In this document: piece after piece, positions 11,458-24,031 of the stretch | How the letters are laid out: every line of letters begins with the position of its first letter | How positions within the stretch are numbered: the first letter of the stretch is position 1 | From: Carex sylvatica | Lineage: Eukaryota > Streptophyta > Magnoliopsida > Poales > Cyperaceae | NCBI GenBank assembly: GCA_964058845.1 | Contig: CAXKVR010000015.1 | Coordinates: 62,001 to 126,000 of the forward strand | Direction of reading: 5' to 3' | DNA: 64,000 nucleotides | The notes under the pieces: model-generated | Database searches by the model: none | What the model was told of the DNA's origin: nothing | What the model saw: only the letters and a program-made list of their open reading frames with translations | Position numbers and translations under genes: made by a program

Positions 11458-13870
11458 ATAACTTTATAATTCTATATCTTATCTAAAATTATCCTAAATT
11501 TTCGTATTTTTCTACATTTCTTCGAACCTTTTTTTCCTGAACGTCAATCTGAAGTCTGAACCATCAAATATAAAATCCACTAAATTTTTTGTCTTTTTTA
11601 ATAAATAAATAAATAAGCCTGTAGGCAGTAGCTAGGCACAAACAATTCACTCACATATTATTTCAAAATATTAGTTCTAACCAAACTTTTGTTGGAGTAT
11701 GATCTCTTTTATGAAAGACTTAAATATACATTGAAGCTGCAGTGCAACTCTTTTTTTTTTTTTTTTTCATTTTTGGCAGTGACAATCTGGAGTCATCCAG
11801 TAGCCCAATTGCAGCACTGTTATTTTTTTTTTTTTAATATTCAGCCACATGTATTTTTTTTTTTTGTAAGTTTAAATGTAGCCAAATAAAATACATAATA
11901 TATGCACTCAATCATTTGATGAAGTATTTGTATATCAAAATGAAATATGTGCTACACATGCCATTAATATATTTTTTTAATGAAATAGTAACTTCGGTAA
12001 TGTTATACTTTCGCATATTTACTTTTTAAATAGTCTTCTATTGTATACCATCATAATCAAATATTGTTTCAACTAAATTGAAAATAGGATATATTTTTTA
12101 TGTCTTTCATAACTAAATATTTTAGTGAACAATGACTATTAAATGCATCACAAAGGGTAGAGGTCAACTTAGAGCTGGAAATTAAACTTCTTATATCCCA
12201 GGTTCTTAGCATTTAATTTCACATTTTTCTTATATATGCTGGGTAGTTACATTAAGCTATGTGCAGGTGTTGTGAAGCTATGAGTTTTCTGTTCATCAGG
12301 TTTTATCATTTTCAGATTTCATTTATTTTTAAAATTGCAAAAAAAAAAAAAAATTCAACATAATATCCATCACATAGGTTAGTGGTCAAAAGTTCAACTT
12401 ATGTGTCTATGATCCTTAAATTTTCAGATTTCATTTATTTCAGATTTCACTATTCCACGCACACCAGGTTCTTGTAATTCTCAAATTTCAATATTTTGCA
12501 AGTTTCATATTTTTATTATTATATATATCATCTAATGCATAGGTTAAAAGTTCAACTTATGTGCTGGAAAGTTTTATTAAGCCATCCCCAGGTCTCCTGA
12601 AGCTACAACTACTGTATACATAACAATCTATTGTACAATATATGAGAGAACAATGGCACTCATTGTAAAGATTTTCAGTACTTTTTGTTTATTTTATAAC
12701 ATTTAAATTATATCTTAAAATCTAAATTTATCTTATAGCTTTATTAGATATTGCCATCTTTCGTCGGATGAAATTTATATTGAAGACCATTAATGGGGAA
12801 AAAAAAGGAGGGAAATGCAAGAACAGAGTTCAAAGAATTACTTTCTACTCATAATTTATAGAATATTTTATATGATATATATGTTAATCTGAATAATTTT
12901 TGTGTAGGTAACTCTGCCTATATTGTTTCAATATAGCTAGTTCCAAACCCGAATAAAAGAGGAGGGACTACAAACTTTAAAAATTAGATGATATTTTAAA
13001 GACGTCTTACACAGTTTTTCTCTAGCTGTATTAGCTTAAGCTTTTTTAAAAGAAAAAACTGAAACAGAAAGAGCCGTGGGAAGGGGGGCAACAATGTACC
13101 AAATAGTACATGTAACAATTGTATTATATTTCTAAATTTTACATTTTTTATGCCGTGGATTTTTTTTTAATGTCATTGAAAAAAAGTCAGTGTATTATGT
13201 GATTGTAATAAAAACAGAAAAAACTTTAATTTAATTATTTACCATTATACGAGATAAATAGATATTAAATTTAAGTTAAAAAAAAATCAGAAATTTAGGA
13301 GCAGACATTATAATAAATTAAAAATTAGAAATTTAATTACTTGACAGCTTCTGTTAAAAAGAGAAATTCGGAAAAATTGATATCCTTCAACTTTTCCGTA
13401 TGACTAAACAAAGGGACAGATAAGAAGTTAAATTTTAGAAGAGCTAAGCACGCACGATACGACACAACCAAAATTACTTACCTCAGACCACCGTTACATG
13501 TCAACAATTATATGCTGGATTAATTGTAGCAGATCGATATTACTTTTTATATATACAAAGCTGCACTCATTAATTTTTTTTTTATTATTGAAAATGATGA
13601 TCCACGTATTTCTAGTCACATGGATTCTTTTTATGTGCATGGGTTCTTTTTATCGATCAGATGCAAGCATGGGTTCAAAATTATCATTATTTTTCTATAG
13701 AAATATGAATGTGGTATAAGCGCTAGCCCTATAACGCAAAAATAATTGAAGTTGAAAAATCAAATCGAAAATAAATTAACTGGGATGAAAAAAGTGTAAT
13801 TTGAATCACATCGAACACAAAAATTATGATCTTCGCATGAAAAAAAAAAATTATACTCCAAATTGTCATG
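11458..13870. other. AT-rich intergenic DNA with degenerate repeats
   Basis: No gene is supported here. Between 12,160 and 12,610, blocks recur in diverged form: AAAGTTCAACTTATGTG twice, CAGATTTCATTTATTT twice, and an AGCTATGTGCAGGTGTTGTG-like block twice. This suggests an old local duplication. The rest is poly(A)/poly(T)-rich sequence with short open frames that look random. Confidence 0.5.
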
Positions 13871-13871
13871 T

Positions 13872-14271
13872 TACGGATGAAAACGGAGCAGATACGGAGT
13901 GATAGTTATAAAATCATATTCATATTTTTTTTTATATTTTGAATACAGATGCAGAGCAGATATTAACATATCAGACGGATACGGATACAGATCCGAATCA
14001 GATTAGATATTTATTAAAATAATATTAAAAAATATTAAAATTCATAATATTTATCTAATTATAATGGTGAATAACGTAAATTTTTCATAATATATATTGA
14101 AATATATGGTATATATCTACTATTCGGATACAGATAATTGAAATATAAATCGTATCAATATCTTTATCCACACAAATATTCAGATATCAAATATCTACAT
14201 ACATCTAAGTTTTCGAATACAGATTGATCGGTATACAAACCAGATATTATCCATACCGTTTTCACCCATAC
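13872..14271. mobile_element. Probable non-autonomous hAT-like element
   Basis: The left end TACGGATGAAAACGG and right end CCGTTTTCACCCATA are inverted repeats. TCATGT flanks both sides (13,866-13,871 and 14,272-14,277), perhaps the core of an 8-bp target duplication whose outer bases have changed. The body is rich in GATACGGATACAGATCCG-like words, with no coding frame. Confidence 0.55.
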
Positions 14272-14277
14272 TCATGT

Positions 14278-15804
14278 AGAGTAAGGAGAAAAAAAATAAC
14301 AAATAAAATAGAAAAAATTTGGGTGTGCTATGCACGCGTGACACGTGATATCTATCATAGATAGACCTAAAATTTTATCTATACCATAAAAAAAAAAAAA
14401 CCAAAGCACTTCTTTTTTTAGAGAATTCGAAAACTACCTAAACCGCTAAATATCCCTGTAGCTGTAAGGGTTGGAGGCCATCAATTGGCTCTACAATTCC
14501 AATCTAGATGCCTCATAATGAATTAGCGGCTCCATTCTTCTTCTTTTTACATAATTTTTTTTAAGAAGTTATGACATAAACTAAAAACCAAAAATCCTTG
14601 TTCTCTATGTCACATTTGGCGAATTAGTTTCCAGACAAAAACTTTATTGTTTTGTATGCCATCTACAATAAAAAAAATGAAGCCGCTGATTCATTGGAAG
14701 ACCTCTAGAATGGAATCGCAGAATTTTACTCAAATATATGTTGCATTTTACAACACAAATCCATAATCAATTTGGCCTAAAGCACTGCACTGAGACTGGA
14801 AATTTTTTTAAATTTTTTTTTTTTGAATTGCATGAGACTGAAAATTCTCAACACAAATTTGACACAAATTCTCAACTACAAATTGATATCATTATTTTAT
14901 TGCTTGATTTGTGAATTCAGGATTGATTGCGAAATTGTTCTTGTTCAATTTCCAAACCAACCAATCATTATCATATCATATACTGATTCCATCTCAAATA
15001 ATTAGCAGATGAACGCGGATAATTTCTACAAGATAAATTATATCTCTCGTCTGGAAAGAGATTTTGTCATATCCTCGAAAATATATTTTAAAAATGATTT
15101 CCTTAAATAATTTGTTAATTTCTTTGAATATTTGTTTCATAATTTTTCCTTCATATGGAAAAGAATTTTGGCTTCGTATTTGATTTTTGCGTTTATCATC
15201 CTGCGCTTAAACTTAAATCAATAACAATCTTATTCATGATATCATCCTTAATCTCTAAATATATAGCTAAATAAAATACTGGAATATTCTTATAAAATAC
15301 TTTTTATTTGTACCTACTATTTTTGGAACAATTTGAAAAGGTCTCCCTTGTAATTCATATTTCTGAAGCTAATAAAAATCATTGCCTGTTTTTCAATTTA
15401 TCAAAGCACAGTTTCACGTGTGATTTAATGAAATCATGCTTTTAAATTTTAATTGGTGAAATTTTAGATGACATTTCCACTAATTGTCCCTCAGTTTCAA
15501 ATTTCCAAAATATTCACAATTGACAATTTTGTCAATATTCTGAGTTCAAATTTTTAAGAGGAAAGTATATATGTAAAAAAAATGAACATAAAATTGTGGT
15601 ATTTATTCAGTAAGTTCACAATTTGAAAACATTGTATTATAATTTGTAGTTCAAAATATAAAGAAATATATCAAAACATGCCTCATTTGTCGTTTCCAAA
15701 TAATAATACTAAACTGTTCTGATATTATTGTTCCAAAAGAGACTGCCTAGGGACGAAATCAAGCAAATTTTAAAGACGAATTGAGCAAAACTCTAGGGAC
15801 GAAA
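14278..15804. other. AT-rich intergenic DNA
   Basis: I see no supported gene, RNA or well-bounded mobile element. Just before the next relic, AGGGACGAAATCA occurs twice (near 15,749 and 15,794). Confidence 0.4.
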
Positions 15805-16398
15805 TCAGCACTGAATAACCCTTCATCCTTTATGCAAAGCTTTATCCATGGCCTTGATTTAGACGACAATCTTTGCTGCCTTTCTGGTGTTACAGTGCTC
15901 AAATTACATAGGCAAAATTTTAAGGTACATGTGCATCTTTGATTTCAAACCTGTGTAATTTTTGCTACCATAAACCTTCTAAATATTATTTTGTTTTTCT
16001 CTCTCTTGTGGCATACTCAGATGTTGGAAACAGAGTTACAGAAGCTTGGAGAATTCCATTGCCTAATGGAATTGTGGCTTAGCAGATGGTGCATGATTTG
16101 TAATTTCAGTCTAGTTGCATTGTTCCTTCAAAAATCACCTAATATTCAGAAGCTCATTTTATACAACTGCGGATGGCAATGTCGAAGGGAAAAGATAGGC
16201 ATTAAACAAATGGTTGATAATTTTATATTGCTTAAATCATCTCAGTGCAAGAATCTTACTGTGGTTCATATCAAATTATCAAAATATCCTATTAGAGTCC
16301 ATGAGGTTGAAAAGGCTTTGCTCCCACACAGAAAAGAGTTTGAGAAAAATCATCTTGAGATCGTTTTATCTCATATTGATGGACCTTTTTGGGTTTAG
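15805..16398 (+). pseudogene. F-box/FBD-type gene, 3' fragment
   Basis: Two coding blocks joined by a GT-AG intron (about 15,925-16,020, ending TACTCAG) read in one frame. The first ends LSGVTVLKLHRQNFK. The second starts at 16,021 with MLETELQKLGEF and continues KSPNIQKLILYNC to a stop at 16,398. The leucine-rich pattern and a C-terminal block (CKNLTVVHIKLSKYP) resemble the LRR and FBD end of plant F-box proteins. No F-box or start precedes it, so it is a fragment. Part of the first block and the intron recur at 17,118-17,340, and the intact relative starts at 19,492. Confidence 0.65.
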
Positions 16399-17102
16399 TG
16401 TGTTAGATACGTTTTATTTATTGTAATAGTGGTGGTTTTATGTACGTAGTTAAACTGAACATTAATTTATCATACTAATAATTTATCAGAGTAGAGAATC
16501 ATGTCATACAACAATTATTGTTCTAGATGATTTTGTACGTAGCAGTTCGTCGAAAGCATGGAATTGTGTTTTATTTATGGATTTAATTTTTCTGTATATG
16601 TTGCATCTTGATATGTACGAAGTATGATATTTGTTGTTACTCTGTTATTGTGATTCATACAATATACTTCGAAATAAAAATTATACTGTCATTTCACATC
16701 AAACAAAGAAATTCTTGACAGTTGCTGTCAAGATTGTGTTTACAACCATGGTAGCTGTTACATTCACATCAAACAAAGAAAAACTCTCAAGTTCCTCTGT
16801 CTCTGCCTGCCACTTTTTTCAGCAGTATTTTCTCCATAGCGATTCTTCCTGAACAATTCTTTCTACCAGCAGTACTTTGTACAACTGAATCTCGATATCC
16901 AGGCCGATTTGCACAGCCCTCTATTTCTAACTTCCATCCAAGATTTAGTTATGGTTAAGGATACTCTCTTCTAGCCTCATGATTGGACCTCCCCATATTC
17001 TTTCTAACAGTCTCCTATGGTATAATTCAATTTTCATGGGGACACAGTCGAGTCAACAATTATTACGTTGTCTTCTATGGTACAATTCAATTTGAGAAGT
17101 CC

Positions 17103-17125
17103 AGTGCAGATGCAGCATCTGCACT
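17103..17125. repeat. Perfect 23-bp palindrome
   Basis: AGTGCAGATGC and GCATCTGCACT are exact reverse complements around a single A, at the left edge of the second F-box fragment. Confidence 0.8.
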
Positions 17126-17345
17126 GAATAACCCTTCATCCTTTATGCAAACTTCATCTGTCGTTTTGATTTAGATGACCATCTTTGCTGCCTTTCTGGT
17201 ACTGTTACAATGCTCAACTTATATAGGCAAAAATTTAAGGTACACATGCGTCTTTAATTTCAATTTCTGTCTTGTTTGATACCATAAATCTTTTAAATAT
17301 CTTTTCTCTCTCTTGATCAGCATACCAAGAATCTTAAGATGGATT
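17118..17345 (+). pseudogene. Second fragment of the same F-box-like gene
   Basis: CTGAATAACCCTTCATCC begins a block that parallels 15,808-15,924, ends in AATTTAAG before GTACAC, and is followed by a similar intron ending TTGATCAG. The reading frame is broken by a TAG in the first block. Downstream the similarity fades. Confidence 0.55.
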
Positions 17346-17804
17346 GACAATATTGAGGTAATTTTTTCTTCAAAATTTAAAGAAAAACTGTCCTACGTTG
17401 AATCTGAATTTTTCAGTGGCACAAACTATGTCACCAACGATGGGGTAATGCAACTTGTTAATTTCTGTACTACAACTTGTTGACTATTTTTTTGTTTTCT
17501 TTAACCGGTCAGAACATTTACGACCGCTAAGAAAAGAAAATTTTAATGCTATGATTGCAATATATTGACGGAAGTAAAATTTATTAGTAATCTTAGTTTT
17601 GAGCCAAGTCCAGAATTCCTTCCCCTTTTACATCTTCTTCGTTAAAAAACCTAATAATAAATAGGTTTCATTTTTTCTAAAAGTATCAAAATAAACTAGA
17701 TATTTTTTTTTATTGAACTTCACAAATATTATGTTTATATTTTATTACTTGCAATATCTAAAATGATTTTCTCGAAGGTTCAGATAAGACAAATCCATAA
17801 TCTA

Positions 17805-17935
17805 CAACTTCAATCAATGAATCATCTCCAGCAGCAAAAATGTTACAATTGATCACATCGAACCCCACTTTCCTTTCATTGTTTTGACAGACCACTATTT
17901 CTATAGCTCCTTTGTGTTATTCATAGTACATCAGA
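17805..17935 (-). repeat. Diverged repeat shared with 26,855-26,990
   Basis: GAATCATCTCCAGCAGC(A/T)AAAATG and the following 100 bp recur in diverged form at 26,868. On the minus strand this copy is open for about 50 codons (GFDVINCNIFAAGDD), whereas the other copy is broken. I do not recognise the product. Confidence 0.45.
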
Positions 17936-18004
17936 AACCCTTCACAGTTCCACAAGAGAAAAAACAGAGATCCACAAATATCATTGTTTTTAAAATAATT
18001 AAAA

Positions 18005-18038
18005 ACGAAGAAGAAGAAGAAGCAGCAGCAGCAGCATA
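18005..18038 (+). repeat. (GAA)n(GCA)n microsatellite
   Basis: Five GAA/AAG-type triplets are followed by five GCA triplets. Nothing suggests it is coding. Confidence 0.8.
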
Positions 18039-18337
18039 GACTCACAAATAACAGAGCAGAACAGAGGCCAGACTAAATATGCCATTTTTTTTGCTCAACT
18101 CTTTGAGTCCTTACTGAATGTTCAGGTTGCAGTAAATAGAACCTTTATTGGATGTTAAAGGGCCTAGTATTTGGTTTGCCGCTGGGTCTATTTTTTTTTT
18201 AAGGCAATTGCTTGGGACAATTGGGGATGGGCAACTTATTTCGTACTGGTTCATGTTCATGGCAGGGGATGCCAAGGGCAAGGAATAACAGACCAAGGCT
18301 GCAGCTTCCATATATATAGATATATATATCGCTACGA

Positions 18338-19197
18338 GACACATGGCCAATGATAAATTTCACTAAATAGACCCTAATCAGTCTAATCAGTCAATGATAA
18401 ATTTCACCGACGACAGGGATCTGATTACATGGCAATGGGAGAACTCGGAGCTCTACAAGCTCGGTCTGCATATAAGTTTAAATAGCCGGGCTAAACTATA
18501 TTTGAACCAAATAATACAGCATAAAGACTAAAGCATCTCATTGAATAGAAAAATATTAGAAGACTTATTATTCTAAATTTCTTTCACTGACAATACATTT
18601 ATTTTCTACTAATTTTAGCAAATATATAAAATAATCTTAGTTAAAAAAAAACTTGTATAAATTAAGGAGAAAACAATCTGTTGAAAGCTTAAATATTATA
18701 AATCAAACCCTCAAAATAGCAACCCCTTAAAAATAGATATTTAAACCGTATTTTATTTTAAATGCCTGCTCAAACTTTGAAGGAAAATGAATTGCTCCTA
18801 AAAACCCGCCAGCGATTTTTTTTTCTGGTTTTGATGAAACTGAGAATTTGTGTTATACGGACTCTCAAATCAAGCGATTAATTTAGCCCAGCCTTCCGAC
18901 TCCCAGTTTCCGTTAAATTGTTCACCGTGAATCTCTTGGATCTATTCGCGATTGTAGGTACGAATCTCTGTCTCCTCTCTTTTTCTCTAATGCGGCCTTG
19001 CTCAGTTGCGGTTGGTCATGGTGATTTGGAAATCAGTGACTATGCGGACATATTTTGCGGTTACTTAATTTATACTACTTGTTGATTGTTCGATAATTTG
19101 TACTACTTCAAATATGACGGTTACTAAAAGCATGGTTATGTTTTTGGTGAAATATTTTTTGATTGATGCATTTTTTGTTCTTGTCAATATTCAATGG
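18338..19197 (+). promoter_or_regulatory. F-box gene promoter, leader exon and start of leader intron (duplicated)
   Basis: This 860-bp segment is nearly identical to 30,401-31,257. It contains a putative leader-exon end at 18,957 followed by GTACGA, a plausible donor. The matching acceptor is GACATAG at 19,435-19,441. The open frame starts 51 bp further on, at 19,492. I infer that the transcription start lies within 18,880-18,957, but no clear TATA box decides it. Confidence 0.6.
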
Positions 19198-19491
19198 TTC
19201 TATGGAAAAATTCATGATCATTATGAGTAACAATATGTAATAATTTGATAAACCGACTGGTGCAATTCTGAATTAGTCGTGATGATCTTAGAAATTCATA
19301 TGTTGCCTCATGCAATGTTGAATATAATTGGCATTCTGATTAGTTAACGATTTGGTGGTATATCAATGTTCCTGTTTTAATTATGTTCTACATTTGTGAT
19401 AACTTGTTGCTAGTTTGTTGTTTTCTTGCATTTTGACATAGAGATTTTGCACGTGAGGTGTTCAACAAACTGCCTATTTGAAGGGTGAAAG

Positions 19492-21590
19492 ATGGATGGT
19501 AGAGATCTCGCCATCGACAGAATAAGTGATTTGCCCGACCCACTCATAACACAAATACTCTCCTCGCTGACAACCATAGATGCTGTGCACACGTGCATGT
19601 TGTCCAAAAGATGGATAGATCTTTGGACTTCTGTGGCTACTCTAGACTTTGACTACTGTATATCTGGGTTTGACAGTGAAGATAAGTTTCTGCGGTTCGT
19701 TCATGGTGTACTAAACCGTAGAGGCTTCTCACCACTGGATAATTTTAAACTGATATGGCGGTCTAGACCTCCAATAAATCATGGCGTTGTTGAAGAATGC
19801 ATTAATCATGCAGTTGCTAGCATGCCTCGAGTAATCTATATTCATATGGATACGCATGAGACCGTGAAATTGCCTTGTTCACTTTACAATTGTGGGTCAG
19901 TAAAAGAGATGTCATTATCATATGGATGTACCTCTAATCTTCTATTTATAAGTATAGACCAACCTAGATCTATAAACCTCCCTTTTCTTCAAAAACTTGA
20001 TCTTGGTCATATATTCATCAGGAATCCTTGGATAAAAATACTGTTATTGGGGTGTCCTGTCCTCGAAGAATTGGTCCTGTCATTTTGTTGGTTGATGATT
20101 GATGAGATTAACTCCAATGTGCTCAAGAAATTTACTATAAAGAAATGTTACTTTGACGACTGTGTAAAATCATTTACAATGAAGAACACGCCATCTCTAG
20201 TCACGGCAGATCTTGAAATTTCATATGCTGACAAAAAATTTAATCTTCTTGGCGGCCTACCAAATGTTACAAGTCTAAGGTTCTACAGAGCTTGCTATTA
20301 CCTGGTATGCTTAATTTTGAGTGCACCACAATTGAGGTGGGGGAGGGGGGATGAGTTCTATTTTTTTGAGATTACACTTATTAGTAAATTAATTATAGTA
20401 TTGTGGTCCAAGTGTGTTCTATTTCCCCATCGAGTCAAAATATTGGTTTTTTTCAAAAAGAACCTTCAAGGTGGCGATATGGTTTTTGAAATTGAAATCT
20501 TGGCTCATTGTGAAAATAAATTATTCTTTTCTTATTTGTAGGAATTCTTCGAGAAATATATTCCAAATTGTCCGATGTTGAATAACTTAAGGAGCTTGGA
20601 ACTCGGTGAATTGACGATGAGATATGGTTGGAATTTTGTGGCTTGCTTTCTCCAGCATTCACCAAATTTAAAGAAGCTGGTTTTGAACTTCAATCTTGTA
20701 ATGTCTCTCTCTTTGGGAAATTAAGTAGTAGGCAAGATGCTGGCATTTTAGTATTGTGCATAATATAATGTAGTTGATGAAGTAGCATTTTTCTTAGTAC
20801 CAGTCTCGTGTTTACTTTTTTTGTTTTATTTCTGATTTTGTCTTCGGACCTTATAAATTAAATTGGGCACCAACCTTTATAAAATGAGAGAGATTTTCTT
20901 AATACAGCATCAGTGCATCACTCAAGAGTCGAACAATAGTATGCATATATATATTTAACACTCCACTATACATGCGAGTATGGTTCTGCAGCAGCTGATT
21001 GGTCCAAATTCTGGTGACTTATAGTGAGAAACTAATAATTTTAGGAAATAAATATGTTGTTATTCCAAATGAATAATAGGAATCTGTTATTCTGATCCCA
21101 ACCGTTGATCTCCGATGAGATTCGTGCATGGAAAAATTTGAATGTTGGAATCATAATAACAGGTCCTGTTATTCCTTTTGGAACAACAGCAGGTTTATTT
21201 CCCATCTTTTAATATCGAGAATATAAATATTGAGGATGCAAGCCAATGATTGATTGCTTGTTTGCACAAAATCACAAGCGTTGTGGCAACTAATTTTCTG
21301 TTTTACTAACTTTTTATTATCAACTATCATTAGAATTTTATTTGGATATATTGTTGTTAACTATTTTACTAACTTTTTATTATCCACTGTCAAAGGAGAA
21401 TGAAGTTACTGCACAAAAAGCGTTGCCAGGAAACATTTTATTTCGGCATGAATTTCTTGAGATAGTGGAGATAAAGGTTAAAGAGGGGAGTGAAGAAACA
21501 ATCAAAAAGGTGGTCACGACTTTGGGTGCCTTCGTAAAGACAATAGGAAAAATTGTAATCCTCGAAGTTTGTCGATCATCCTTCAAATAA
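19492..21590 (+). CDS. F-box/LRR/FBD protein (three exons)
   Basis: Predicted substrate receptor of an SCF ubiquitin ligase: the F-box would bind SKP1 and the LRR/FBD part the target. Exons are 19,492-20,304, 20,542-20,697 and 21,396-21,590. Both introns start GT, end AG and lie in phase 0, giving 387 aa. The F-box is at residues 9-50 (ISDLPDPLITQILSSL, then LSKRWIDLW). Leucine-rich segments follow (PFLQKLDLGHIF, CPVLEELVLSF). Exon 2 adds SPNLKKLVLNF. Exon 3 carries a short FBD-like end (HEFLEIVEIKVKEG). This three-exon layout is usual for the family; the protein is slightly short. Reading through intron 1 gives a 349-aa frame that loses the C-terminus. A 5' leader intron (18,958-19,441) is likely. 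The 5' region is duplicated at 30,401. Confidence 0.85.
21044..21203. mobile_element. MITE inside intron 2 of the F-box gene
   Basis: GGAAATAAATATGTTGTTAT and, inverted at the right end, GGAAATAAACCTGCTGTTGT form imperfect terminal inverted repeats of about 30 bp. I could not settle a target duplication. It does not disturb the predicted splice sites. Confidence 0.55.
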
Positions 21591-22090
21591 TTTGACAAGT
21601 TTGAGAACTATTTTAGTTTTGAAGAATTAGTGAATGGATGTTATGTCTTTAGCTATATTTCTGTTAATCTTTTACTTTGAAGTTAGATTGTTGCGAACTA
21701 CCAATCAATTTGATGTCTTTTTCATTTCCATGTTCTTTTGGATCTCATTTGGAATTTCCAAATCAAGATGAATTTTAAATTGTACCACTGTTGATGCAAG
21801 TTATTGCTCTCACATGTTGTCCCTCCAACTTGCTCAACTTCAATCATTGTGAGAATTTTGATACTTTCTGTTATATACTAATGATGTAATTAATTAACGT
21901 ACATTAAGCTTCTGCTCATTTTTTATTTATTTTTGTTATCAACATACATCAGCATACATTAATCGAACTATGAAAATGGGAATTTATATGTACGAATTAA
22001 AATACCAACAATATGTTCACTCGTATTATGATACTTTTTCAAATATACAGAATATTATAAGATTTTAAAATACTTATAATATATTCAGAA
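21591..22090. other. F-box gene 3' flank
   Basis: AT-rich sequence following the stop codon, presumably 3' UTR and spacer. No further gene seen. Confidence 0.4.
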
Positions 22091-23222
22091 GAGAAATGTT
22101 CTGGTACCCCGAGCCATCATACCCGAATGCGTCTCTCAAGTAGTTTAACAGAAAAAACTTCCAATGTTGTCTAACTTCCATCTTCAGCGCTAATATCAAA
22201 ATATTTAAAGCTATGTTTATAACATTTTACAATGCTACTTGCAAGCATGTAAACCTCTGTCTGAAAGCATTAAAATTCTAAATCTCCATAGTTTTAACTC
22301 GTAACTACTTTTGTCTTCAAGTCAAAAATGGAAATATTTATTTCATCCACTATTTTTTTATTTTTTCTCTGAATATTATAATTTATTTTCTCGATGATCT
22401 GTGATGAATTTTATGAATCTAAAAATACGAACGTTTTCTATTCAATTTTATTTTTCAAATAAGATCTATGAAAAAAAATACTTTGGAGTAATTTTAAAGT
22501 CATTTGTTTTTTTTAAAGTAAAACTCATGAGCACTTTAAATTTTTAAGTTTTTAAATCTCATATTACAGCCATTAAAATTTTCAAGGCTTTGTACATGAG
22601 ATTTATATGCTTTGTAAATGCAGTGTTATTGTTGAGGTTTATATGTTTTGAAATGTTATTGTTGAGGTTTTAATTCTTTGTACTTGAGGTTTATATGTTT
22701 TATTCTAGAGATTTAAAGTGTTATTAATGAGATTTATATGCTTGTAAACAGAGGTTTAAATTATTTTGAAGCAAAATAAAAAAAAATTGAAAGTCACAAA
22801 GATTTAAAGTGGTAAAAAAAATTACGACATAAATATAACTCGTGGATCTCATTTAAAAGGGAAAATCGGATCAAAAACGCTCATATTTTTAGATTCACAA
22901 AATTTATCATAAATCGTCGAGAAAATAGATGAGAATGATCAGAGAAAAAAATTTAAAAAAAAGTTGGTGAAATGAATCTTTTCGTTTTTTGCTTGAAAAC
23001 AAAAGTAGTTAAGAGTTAAAACTATACATATTTAGAATTTTAATGCTTACAGACAGATGTTTAAATGCTTGCGAGTAACATTATAAAATGTTATAAACAG
23101 AGCTTTAAATGTTCGGATATTAGCACTGAAAATAAAAGTTAGATAACATTGAAATTTTTTTCTGTTAAACTACTTTGAGGACACGCTCAGAGATTTTGTT
23201 TGAGATACAATTATCAGGCTCC
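22091..23222. mobile_element. Mutator-like foldback element, 1.13 kb
   Basis: A perfect 9-bp direct repeat, TATTCAGAA, flanks it (22,082-22,090 and 23,223-23,231), the target-duplication length of Mutator-like elements. Inverted copies of about 350 bp run inward from near each end, including AGTAGTTTAACAGAAAAAA and TTAAAGCT(A/C)TGTTTATAACA. The outermost 30 bp match poorly. The centre repeats GAGGTTTATATGCTTTGTA-like words. No transposase is present. Confidence 0.75.
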
Positions 23223-23231
23223 TATTCAGAA

Positions 23232-24030
23232 TACCTAAAAAATAATTTTTGAACATAAATATACTCAAAACTAAAACTTGTGACTATCAACATATATATA
23301 AATGTTTGAACATTTATATAGTGATGGATTAATAATAAACTCAGTGGACAAATATTTTTTTCTTTTAAAAATACTTATTTTCAATTAAGAATTCATTCCA
23401 AGGTAGTAATATGGGTGTCCTTGTATTTGTTGAGTAGTTACAACGGGGGTATAGACATGGGTGCTTGTTACATAGGGGCCCCCATGTTAATTACGTTTTT
23501 GGGGTTTGTTACATGACGAAGCCCATGTAACATGTCATTTTTCTGCACATGCTAATTAAAAACCATAATTCTGGTAGTGAGATATCTAGTTAAAATAATA
23601 GATGTATGAACATATATTTTGATTTCGTAATGAAACAGATGGGCAACCACTTTTATCATAAAAAAAAGGATCATAATTGTAGACCGAACTTGTGAAGTGG
23701 TCGACGAGTCATCAACTGGGTCATAATTAACTTTTGTTACGGATCTGGGTGCATAATTGTGAATGAATTTTAATTATATTTGAATCTGCATTTGGTAATA
23801 ACTTTAATATTTCAATGAATTTATTAGATAGGCAAATTTTGTTATAAAAAAGTGTTGTACGTACAAACATGCATTAAGAGGAAAGACATCAACAAAAAAC
23901 AAACTGAAGAGTGAAGACCATAGAATCTCTTACATTTTAATATCTGATGATCATATAACATTAATAATATTTCATACTAAAATCCTTCAAATATATAAAT
24001 TGGTATCCTGTTTTGAAATTTGCACTAAAT
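23232..24030. other. Intergenic DNA with inverted GTTACATG words
   Basis: Near 23,430-23,545, TGTTACAT, GGGGCCCC and CCCATGTAACATG occur in both orientations, suggesting a small hairpin-forming repeat. No gene is supported. Confidence 0.4.
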
Positions 24031-24031
24031 C

